Notes under the pieces: generated by a model | What the model saw: the letters and a program-made list of their open reading frames with translations, nothing else | Database searches by the model: none | What the model was told of the DNA's origin: nothing | Translations under genes and position numbers: made by a program | Shown: positions 49,540 through 55,896 of the stretch, piece after piece | Layout: each line of letters starts with the position of its first letter | Position numbering within the stretch: the first letter of the stretch is position 1 | NCBI GenBank assembly: GCA_022601535.1 | Contig: JAJACK010000004.1 | Location: forward strand, 16,506-80,505 | DNA length: 64,000 nt | Direction of reading: 5' to 3' | Source of the DNA: Chlamydiales bacterium | GTDB lineage: Bacteria; Chlamydiota; Chlamydiia; Chlamydiales; JAAKFR01

Positions 49540-50407
49540 TGTAAGGAATATAGCGGATCTCAACACTTAAGGAAATCCCTTTTTCTCGGTAAACACTCTC
49601 TTTCACATGATCGATGAGTTCTTTAACATTAGCTGCACTTCCCTGTTTGTCATTGACGATGAAATTGGCGTGTTGCTCAGAGATGCTCACTCCTCCTACT
49701 CGATACCCTTTAAGACCACACTCTTCAATCAATTGTCCTGCTGAGTGTCCCTCTGGATTGCGAAAGGCGCAACCGGCTGATTTCAGCTTATAGGGCTGTG
49801 TCTGAAGGCGGTAATCAACCATTTTCTTTTGCCACTGTTTTGCCTCTGGTGAGGGGGTGAGCGCAAATGTTGCTTCAACAATCGCTCCTCCTCTCTTTTG
49901 AAATGACGACTCTCGGTAAGCAAACTGCAACTGTTCTTTGCTCAAGGAGGTGTACTCCCCTTTTTCACTGAGATAACCGACTCGCTCCAAAGTGTCGGCA
50001 GTCTCTTTTCCATTGGCTCCTGCATTCATGTAGATCGCTCCTCCTACTGTTGCTGGAATGCCTGCAGCAAATTCAAGCCCTCCAAATCCCAAGCTTGCAC
50101 TCTTCACTCCCAAACGGGGAAAGCTGTAGCCTGAGCCAACTGTGAAGCGCCCCTCTTCTTGTTTGAAATGGTCGATTTTATTCTGGATAATAAGGCCATC
50201 AAATCCTCGGTCATCAAAAAGAGCGTTCGATCCTTTTCCAATGATGAGTGTGGGAATTTTATGCTTAAATGTCTCTTTGAGCATTGAGGAAAGCTCTTCG
50301 ATGGTCGACGCTTTTGCAAAGAAATTTGCCGCCCCCCCAATCCCAAGTGTTGTAAGCTTAGCTAGCGGCTTTTTCTTCTCGTGGGTAAAGCTGGGCGAGT
50401 AGCGCAT
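49532..50407 (-). CDS. murB: UDP-N-acetylenolpyruvoylglucosamine reductase
   Basis: 291 residues, FAD-dependent type: TTLGIGGAANFFAKAST, LIIGKGSNALFDDRGFDGL, and GLEFAAGIPATVGGAIYMNA, with AGCAFRNPEGHSAGQLIEE near the C-terminus, where the usual catalytic serine of GSxFKNP is replaced by Cys in GCAFRNP (many short MurBs have Cys or Ser here). It completes UDP-MurNAc synthesis. Overlaps nusB by 50 bp, and PHP gene by 8 bp. Confidence 0.95.
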   Translation of the reverse strand: MRYSPSFTHEKKKPLAKLTTLGIGGAANFFAKASTIEELSSMLKETFKHKIPTLIIGKGSNALFDDRGFDGLIIQNKIDHFKQEEGRFTVGSGYSFPRLGVKSASLGFGGLEFAAGIPATVGGAIYMNAGANGKETADTLERVGYLSEKGEYTSLSKEQLQFAYRESSFQKRGGAIVEATFALTPSPEAKQWQKKMVDYRLQTQPYKLKSAGCAFRNPEGHSAGQLIEECGLKGYRVGGVSISEQHANFIVNDKQGSAANVKELIDHVKESVYREKGISLSVEIRYIPYNV

Positions 50408-50759
50408 GGATAAAGGTTCCTGCCTCTGGTGTGCTGAATTTCCGCGCCAACCGTATCGCCTCTTCGGTCATAAAAGAGGGGGGCTGCTGCTGTTTTTCGA
50501 TCTCATAGAGAGCGTAACGCAAAATGTTTTTTTCAACTACAGGAATGCGGTCTAAATCATACTCTTTGGAGGTCTCTGCTATGATTTGATCGAGCTCTTC
50601 CCTTGTTTCAAAAATTTGCTGCGCAAAAGTAATCCCTCTTAAAACAGCTGTTTTAGACATCGCCAACTGACGCATCAAGAGAGTGAGAACATCGTCTCCT
50701 CCCATTTCAATGGAGAAAAGTGCCTGCAATACAAGTTCACGAAATTTTTGAGAAGTCAT
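50358..50759 (-). CDS. nusB: Transcription antitermination factor NusB
   Basis: 133 residues, all helical. SQKFRELVLQALFSIEMGGD at the N-terminus and DRIPVVEKNILRYALYEIE are the NusB hallmarks. It joins NusE (S10) at boxA of rRNA transcripts. The 3' end overlaps murB by 50 bp. Consistent with CT831-CT832 order in C. trachomatis. Confidence 0.92.
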   Translation of the reverse strand: MTSQKFRELVLQALFSIEMGGDDVLTLLMRQLAMSKTAVLRGITFAQQIFETREELDQIIAETSKEYDLDRIPVVEKNILRYALYEIEKQQQPPSFMTEEAIRLARKFSTPEAGTFIHALLAQLYPREEKAAS

Positions 50760-50822
50760 AGGGGTATTATAACTAAGCTTAGCTTTATAGTCGATTCAAC
50801 TGAAAATTTTATAAATCCTTTC

Positions 50823-51239
50823 TCAGAGAGAAGAAGCTTGCGCTAAGACAAATTCTTCGTCTAAGAGAATATCAAAACTTTTCACCGAAACACAGGAGGG
50901 ACACTGAAGGTGGAGGCGACGCAATTTTGAATCTTCATCAAAATAGAGAGCAAAAACAAGCCAACTTTTGTTAAAATAATAGGAAAAAAGGGTGCTGCTC
51001 CGAAATTCTTCTCTCTTGAGGGCTGACTTGAATGTCATCTCAGCAAGCTCTCTTGGCATCATCTTCCAAAGCTTGGTTGGACGGTATTGAGCCGTATTGA
51101 GAAGGCTTAGAAAATCACAATAGGAGAGCGTGTTAGGGAGAAGAAGCCCGAGGTCTTGCGCCACATCCTCAGGCATAGAGACAGGGTAACGAAATCGACT
51201 GACAAGCCGCGTAAACGCGTTGAGCATCGTCATAAACAA
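50823..51239 (-). CDS. Unknown protein (138 aa)
   Basis: 138 residues, no membrane segment. SMPEDVAQDLGLLLPNTLSY and an aromatic-rich middle (STLFSYYFNKSWLVFALYF) are visible; a single CPSC pair at about residue 112 could bind metal but has no partner pair. The 3' end is 63 bp from nusB. Several in-frame ATGs (residues 1, 3, 5) leave the exact start open. Not recognised. Confidence 0.55.
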   Translation of the reverse strand: MFMTMLNAFTRLVSRFRYPVSMPEDVAQDLGLLLPNTLSYCDFLSLLNTAQYRPTKLWKMMPRELAEMTFKSALKREEFRSSTLFSYYFNKSWLVFALYFDEDSKLRRLHLQCPSCVSVKSFDILLDEEFVLAQASSL

Positions 51240-51343
51240 CCTCTAATTTTACGAATATCAATCAACTATAATTTAGACAAGAGAATTTTGTAAACCATCT
51301 TTTTCTTTGCAATTTCATGCAAAAAGGGGTATTTCTCAGTAAA

Positions 51344-51895
51344 ATGCTATTTATTTTCTTAGATACAGAAACAACAGGTCTTGATCCGATCAGACATAGA
51401 GCGATTGAAATTGCTTTTAAAATCGTCGAATCAAGTGTTGTTGTGGCCAGCTACGAAACGGTTATTTCTCAACCTCCTGAAGTTTTAGAAGCAGCGGATC
51501 CAGAGAGTTTGAAGATCAATGGATTCACAGAGGATCTCATCCTCAATGGTAAAAATGAGGCGACTGTTGCAATGGAGATAATCGACCTCTTCAATGAGGC
51601 TGGTGTGGGGAAAAAATCGGCTATCTTCATCTGCCAAAACCCCTCTTTTGATCGCTCTTTTCTCCTTCAACTCATCAGCATAAATGAACAACGAGCAATG
51701 GGATGGCCCTACCACTGGCTCGATCTCGCTTCGATGTTTTTTGCTAAAAATCCTGCTGTTGAAGAAGAGCGACTCCTCTCAAAAAATGCGATTGCAAAAG
51801 AGCTCGGCCTTCCTCCTGAGGGGGAACCTCATCGAGCAATGAATGGTGTCAATCATCTGATGGAATGTTTTGAAGCTCTTTACACTCACGTGTAG
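51344..51895 (+). CDS. DnaQ-like 3'-5' exonuclease family protein, altered ExoIII
   Basis: 183 residues from ATG 51344 (another at 51317). DEDDh fold: ExoI FLDTETTGLDPI at residue 4, ICQNPSFDRSFLL as ExoII. ExoIII normally reads H-x4-D; here it is HRAMNGVNH, so the last catalytic Asp is Gly (an Asn is adjacent). Activity is therefore uncertain. Could proofread or trim RNA if active. It overlaps rmuC by 47 bp. Confidence 0.75.
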   Translation: MLFIFLDTETTGLDPIRHRAIEIAFKIVESSVVVASYETVISQPPEVLEAADPESLKINGFTEDLILNGKNEATVAMEIIDLFNEAGVGKKSAIFICQNPSFDRSFLLQLISINEQRAMGWPYHWLDLASMFFAKNPAVEEERLLSKNAIAKELGLPPEGEPHRAMNGVNHLMECFEALYTHV

Positions 51896-52940
51896 TGTGA
51901 TCCACCGACTCTATCGGCTCGATTTCAGATGAAGAGCCCAGCTCTTTAAATCGACGAGCTGAGACGAGTACCCGACTTTCAAATGTTCCCATCGCCTTAT
52001 TATAGGATTGGACTGCTTGGGTGAGCCCCTTCCCTACTTTTGAAAAATGCCCTCCTAAATCGGCAAGCCGTTTGTAGAGCTCTTTTCCAAGCTTGCTCAC
52101 TTCTTCAGCACTACGTGAGATGCTCTCTTGCCGCCATCCATAAGCGACAGAACGTAAAAGAGCGATCAATGTCGTAGGTGTTGCTAAAATCACTTGTTGC
52201 ATCGCACCTGCTTCGATGAGCGAAGGATCTTGTTCTAAAGCGGCTGAGAAAAATGTCTCTCCCGGTAAAAAAAGGACGACAAATTCAGGAGTTGAAGAAA
52301 ATTGCTCCCAATACGATTTTCTAGAGAGGAGTTGAATGTGATTACGAATCTGTGCTGCGTGGAGCTTCAGTTTCTTTTTCTTCTCCACTTCATCCTTACA
52401 CTCAATTGCTTCTAAATATGCTTCTAAAGGGGCTTTTGCATCGACAATGATCTGTTTGCCCCCCGGAAGTTTGACGAGAAGATCGGGGCGAAATCTCCCC
52501 TCTTCTGTTGTTTTTGATGCTTGCTCAAAGAAATCACAATGGTTGAGCATCCCCGCCATCTCAACCACCCGCTTGAGCTGCACCTCCCCCCAACGACCAC
52601 GCACCATTGGAGCACGCAATGCTTTGACTAAGTTCGCAGTCTCAATATGAAGATCTTTCTGACTTTGTAGAAGAGAATCCACCTGGGTTTTCAAAGAGCT
52701 GTAAGCCCCAACTCTCACTTTTTCCAATTCATGGATTTTGCCGTCCACTTTTTCAAGCGATTCTTGGATCGGTTGCATCGCTGTTTTGGCCAAATCGACA
52801 AAAGAGGTGTTATTTTGTCTAAGAGCTTCTGCAGAAACCCCTTGAAAACGATCCAATGTTTTATTTATCTCGTAACGGGCAAACAAAGAGCGGAGAAACC
52901 ACCCTAAAACAAATGTAAAAAAACAGAAGACAAAAACCAT
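51849..52940 (-). CDS. rmuC: RmuC-family DNA recombination protein
   Basis: 363 residues: N-terminal membrane anchor (FCFFTFVLGWFLRSLFA), a coiled coil, then the RmuC nuclease-like domain (VRGRWGEVQLKRVVEMAGML; PDLLVKLPGGKQIIVDAKAP; FVVLFLPGETFFSAAL). E. coli RmuC limits inversions at short repeats. It is divergent from the PAP2 gene 23 bp away. Confidence 0.92.
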   Translation of the reverse strand: MVFVFCFFTFVLGWFLRSLFARYEINKTLDRFQGVSAEALRQNNTSFVDLAKTAMQPIQESLEKVDGKIHELEKVRVGAYSSLKTQVDSLLQSQKDLHIETANLVKALRAPMVRGRWGEVQLKRVVEMAGMLNHCDFFEQASKTTEEGRFRPDLLVKLPGGKQIIVDAKAPLEAYLEAIECKDEVEKKKKLKLHAAQIRNHIQLLSRKSYWEQFSSTPEFVVLFLPGETFFSAALEQDPSLIEAGAMQQVILATPTTLIALLRSVAYGWRQESISRSAEEVSKLGKELYKRLADLGGHFSKVGKGLTQAVQSYNKAMGTFESRVLVSARRFKELGSSSEIEPIESVDHTTRECKELQNIPSDD

Positions 52941-52963
52941 ACTTCGGTTATACTCGCTTCTCT

Positions 52964-53692
52964 ATGAAAACACAATTGAAATGGATCCTTCCTCTCCTTT
53001 TTTTGGCTGTCATCGCCCCATTTACTCCCACTCTTGATCTGAAGATTGCCTCATTTTTTTTCAATGGAGAAACTTTTTCTCAACACCCCTACTTCACCTT
53101 TCTGTTTAAAACAGGGGAGCTCTTTGGCTTTTTCATCGGAGCCGTCGTTCTCTTTGTCTACCTCGTCTCGTGGGTTTCAAGAAGAGCTCGCCGCTATAGA
53201 CAAGGGGCGCTTGCCATCGGCCTGACACTCCTATTAGGCGCTGGAATCATTGTTAATGAAGGATTTAAAAAATATTGGGGACGTCCTCGGCCGAAACAGA
53301 TCGAGCAATTTGGGGGAAAACTCTCCTACCGCCCTTTTTGGCAGCCTAATCTAGATCGAGAGCGGGAGCCCCAAAAATCATTTCCAAGTGGTCACGTGTC
53401 GATGGGATTTTTCTATCTCTCCTTTATTATTGTAGGGAGACGGTACAAAAACCAGGCGATGTTTTTCACCGGAATTTTTCTCACCATTTTTTGGGGAGGA
53501 GGATTGATGCTTGCCCGAATGGCTCAAGGGGGGCACTTTCTCTCCGATGTGCTCGTTGCCCCCGTTGTGATGTGGTGGACACTGCTGATCATTGCCAAGT
53601 TTACATTGGGGGAACCTTTGGAGGAGTCTTTGTCGAAAGAGAGGCGTGACATCGGCGCAAAATCAGATCCTTCACAAACGGCCGCTGAATAA
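52964..53692 (+). CDS. PAP2-family membrane phosphatase
   Basis: 242 residues, about six membrane segments. The three-part active site is KKYWGRPRPKQI, FPSGHVSMGFF and ARMAQGGHFLSD, matching KxxxxxxRP, PSGH and SRxxxxxHxxxD (Ala for Ser in the last). Such enzymes dephosphorylate undecaprenyl or phosphatidyl phosphates or lipid A; substrate unknown. TATACT lies nine bases before the ATG. The 3' end overlaps an opposing frame by 92 bp. Confidence 0.88.
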   Translation: MKTQLKWILPLLFLAVIAPFTPTLDLKIASFFFNGETFSQHPYFTFLFKTGELFGFFIGAVVLFVYLVSWVSRRARRYRQGALAIGLTLLLGAGIIVNEGFKKYWGRPRPKQIEQFGGKLSYRPFWQPNLDREREPQKSFPSGHVSMGFFYLSFIIVGRRYKNQAMFFTGIFLTIFWGGGLMLARMAQGGHFLSDVLVAPVVMWWTLLIIAKFTLGEPLEESLSKERRDIGAKSDPSQTAAE

Positions 53693-53894
53693 ATACCACT
53701 TCTTTCCACGCCTTATTTGCTTCTCCGACAACAAATACGAGTTGAGGTTGCTCCAATTCGATCAATTTCAATGCCCCTTCTCTCTCTTGGCAAAAAAAGA
53801 GCTCTCCCCCTTTTTTAACAACAGACTCTAAAATCTCTTCTAGCTCTTCTTGATCGGCTTGATTTTGAGCAATGATCAGAATTTTATTGCGCAT
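53601..53894 (-). CDS. Receiver-like small protein opposite the LexA-like gene
   Basis: 97 residues from ATG 53894. RNKILIIAQNQADQEELEEI and ALKLIELEQPQLVFVVGEAN resemble the beta1 and beta3 strands of response-regulator receivers, but the phosphoacceptor aspartate is not apparent (VFVVGE in place of VLLDxx). It shares a 30-bp divergent region with the LexA-like gene and overlaps the PAP2 gene at 3'. It may be a degenerate regulator. Weakly supported. Confidence 0.4.
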   Translation of the reverse strand: MRNKILIIAQNQADQEELEEILESVVKKGGELFFCQEREGALKLIELEQPQLVFVVGEANKAWKEVVFIQRPFVKDLILRRCHASLSTKTPPKVPPM

Positions 53895-53924
53895 AGACCC
53901 CCCATTACGATAGAAACCTACCAT

Positions 53925-54527
53925 ATGATAGGACTGACCAAGCGTCAACGAGAGATTACTGAATTTATCGAAAATTACCAAACAGTGCATCAACTCTCCC
54001 CCACTTACCGGGAGATCATGCTCCACTTTCAATTCTCCTCACTCGGAACAGTCTATAGCCAGATCAAAACGCTCAAGAGAAAAGGGATTCTCAAAGGAGA
54101 AGGAGCTCGCGCACTTACCCTTGTCCAAGAAGAGAATAAAGAGAGCCATGTCCCCCTTATCGGGAAACTTGCAGCAACACTCCCCATTCAAACCTATAGC
54201 CAAATCATCCAACTCTCTATCCCTCTTTATCTTGCATCAAATAAAGAGAGCTATCTCATACGTGTTGAAGATGATATGCTCGCAGAAGAGTTGATTATGG
54301 AAGGAGACCTTCTTCTCATTGAACCACGCTCCACTTTTGAAGAGGGAGAGCTGGTTCTAGCATTGATCGATGAGATGACAACGCTTGTAAAAAAAGCGTA
54401 TAGAGACACTCCTTACATCCGTTTTGAATCATCGAATAGAGAAATTCAGCCCCTGATCCTACAAGAAGATCACGTCACGATCCAAGGAGTGATCTGCAGT
54501 CTCCTTAGGGATTACCGGGGGGAATAG
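53925..54527 (+). CDS. LexA-like repressor without the catalytic serine
   Basis: 200 residues from ATG 53925, chosen because MIGLTKRQREITEFI aligns with LexA starts. The winged helix (SPTYREIMLHFQFSSLGTVY, residues 25-44) is LexA-like, and the C-terminal S24-like domain has VEDDMLAEELIMEGDLLLIE. The catalytic serine of LexA (SM) is D117 here and the A-G cleavage site is A84-T85, while the Lys (K156/K157 in TTLVKK) survives. It could bind DNA but not self-cleave. Possible promoter TTTATT-17-TACGAT. It is divergent from the receiver-like gene. Confidence 0.75.
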   Translation: MIGLTKRQREITEFIENYQTVHQLSPTYREIMLHFQFSSLGTVYSQIKTLKRKGILKGEGARALTLVQEENKESHVPLIGKLAATLPIQTYSQIIQLSIPLYLASNKESYLIRVEDDMLAEELIMEGDLLLIEPRSTFEEGELVLALIDEMTTLVKKAYRDTPYIRFESSNREIQPLILQEDHVTIQGVICSLLRDYRGE

Positions 54528-54777
54528 CTCTTACAACTACAGCTTGGATTTGCCTAATCTCTTGAAGGAGAGTATTTAACTCAGATCCTACTCTATGAAT
54601 CTCAGCCTCAATTTCTTTACCAGATCCCTCACCAGTTTCCTGTAAATGGTTAAGCCTTAATCTTACAGCTGTAATTTTATTGCAAACTTCAAGGACTTTA
54701 GCTTCAGAGTTTACAAGCTGCTGTCCTGCGTAGCCTACGAGCTGCTGTGCGCCATTTTTTTCTGTTATTGTGACCAT
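54505..54777 (-). CDS. Small helical/coiled-coil protein (90 aa)
   Basis: 90 residues: polar head (TITEKNGAQQLVGYAGQQLV), then heptad-like helix (KVLEVCNKITAVRLRLNHLQ and onward) to a Pro end. No membrane segment. Unrecognised. Its ATG is preceded by a good promoter but no Shine-Dalgarno; the 3' end overlaps the LexA-like gene by 23 bp. Confidence 0.55.
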   Translation of the reverse strand: MVTITEKNGAQQLVGYAGQQLVNSEAKVLEVCNKITAVRLRLNHLQETGEGSGKEIEAEIHRVGSELNTLLQEIRQIQAVVVRAIPPGNP

Positions 54778-54785
54778 AGGAGGAA

Positions 54786-54814
54786 ATTTTACAACTTACA
54801 GTAAAAAAAAGCAA
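54786..54814 (-). promoter_or_regulatory. Promoter of the 90-aa gene, leaderless geometry
   Basis: TTGCTT (rc 54809-54814), a 17-bp spacer, and TAAAAT (rc 54786-54791). Eight bases separate the -10 from the ATG at 54777, so the leader is about one or two bases. Confidence 0.5.
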
Positions 54815-54818
54815 CGAC

Positions 54819-55658
54819 TTAAAGCGTTTTATCTCTAGTCTGAATGGGATCGCTTTCAGATTCAGCAACCACAGTTTTGCCACTTAAGAGGCGGTAGAGA
54901 GCAACAATCAAAGAGAGGGCTAAATACCCCCAAGAAAGCCCAAAGAAAATGAGGGCAAAATTCTCTTGAATCCCATAGAGGAGAGCTGCCACAAAAATCC
55001 CAATTGCCAAAACAAGGTTAAAAGTTGGAACACGGAAATAGAGAGCTGCAAGAGAAGGAAATCTCCACCGACTCACCATGAAAAAACCGTTGACAATGAG
55101 CGCTGAAATCAAAATCGACACCTTACCTATCTCAGAAAGAGGGAGATAAATGGACCAAGGGGAAAAAAGAATCAGGCAGAGCGAAAGAACGATCGAAGCC
55201 GCTGCTGGAATTGGAAGCCCTACAAAGTAACGGCGCCGTTTGAGCTGAGGAGGCTCTTTTACTGGCCCCTTGCTCTTGATATTATAACGGACAAGGCGAA
55301 GGACACCACAAAGGGTGTAGATCATTGCTGCTAAAATCAAGATGAAATTGAAGAAACGATTCGAACTATATGACGACAAACTACTGATAATCAATAAAGG
55401 AGGTGCTACGCCAAATGTCACAACATCAGAAAGTGAATCAAACTGCCCTCCAAAATCACTCTCTGCTTTGATCAAACGAGCAAGTGCTCCATCGGCAAGA
55501 TCTGCAAAGGCTGCAATCAAAATCAAGATCGTTGAAGATTGAAGAAGCTCGAAAAGACTCCGGTTTGGATCGGTAAGTAGCACCTTGTAAATAACAAACA
55601 AACCGCATGAAAGACCGAAGGCAGTGATCATGTTTGGAAGCAAAGAAAACCGTCTCAT
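54819..55658 (-). CDS. pssA: CDP-diacylglycerol-serine O-phosphatidyltransferase
   Basis: 279 residues, eight or so membrane segments. CDP-alcohol phosphotransferase motif DGx2ARx8Gx3Dx3D is complete in DGALARLIKAESDFGGQFDSLSD with only minor spacing change. Makes phosphatidylserine from CDP-DAG and serine, precursor of phosphatidylethanolamine. PssA rather than PgsA is suggested by location next to nrdA (CT826-CT827 order). Its promoter ends eight bases before the ATG. Confidence 0.85.
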   Translation of the reverse strand: MRRFSLLPNMITAFGLSCGLFVIYKVLLTDPNRSLFELLQSSTILILIAAFADLADGALARLIKAESDFGGQFDSLSDVVTFGVAPPLLIISSLSSYSSNRFFNFILILAAMIYTLCGVLRLVRYNIKSKGPVKEPPQLKRRRYFVGLPIPAAASIVLSLCLILFSPWSIYLPLSEIGKVSILISALIVNGFFMVSRWRFPSLAALYFRVPTFNLVLAIGIFVAALLYGIQENFALIFFGLSWGYLALSLIVALYRLLSGKTVVAESESDPIQTRDKTL

Positions 55659-55666
55659 AATTCCTT

Positions 55667-55696
55667 ATTATAGGCTAAATAGCAAGGGAAATTCAA
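55667..55696 (-). promoter_or_regulatory. Promoter of pssA, leaderless geometry
   Basis: TTGAAT (rc 55691-55696), an 18-bp spacer, and TATAAT (rc 55667-55672). Eight bases separate TATAAT from the ATG at 55658. An AAGGA is also present in those eight bases but is too close to the start to act as a usual Shine-Dalgarno. Confidence 0.5.
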
Positions 55697-55754
55697 CTCA
55701 AAAAACTGAGCCTCTTTGGTAAAGATTTCTTTGATGAATTGTCGTTGAAATTCT

Positions 55755-55783
55755 TTGGACAATATCTCCTCAGATACTATATA
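55755..55783 (+). promoter_or_regulatory. Promoter of nrdAB
   Basis: TTGGAC (55755-55760), a 17-bp spacer, and TATATA (55778-55783). The -10 lies inside the first NrdR box, so repressor binding would block it. The leader to the nrdA ATG would be about 107 bases with AAAAGGAT eight bases before the start. Confidence 0.55.
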
Positions 55784-55821
55784 TAGTGTTTTATGACGAG
55801 GCAAGACACAACCTGTAGTGT
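55774..55821 (+). promoter_or_regulatory. Tandem NrdR boxes
   Basis: Box 1 is ATACTATATATAGTGT (55774-55789) and box 2 is ACACAACCTGTAGTGT (55806-55821). The consensus is acaCWATATaTWGtgt. The centres are 32 bp apart, three DNA turns, the arrangement typical of NrdR-controlled ribonucleotide reductase operons. NrdR represses nrd genes when dATP is high. Confidence 0.88.
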
Positions 55822-55896
55822 TTGGTCTCGATTGATCTTTCGATTTTATTGCAAGCGATTTTTCAGGAAAAAACGAAAAAAAAAGGATACTAAATC

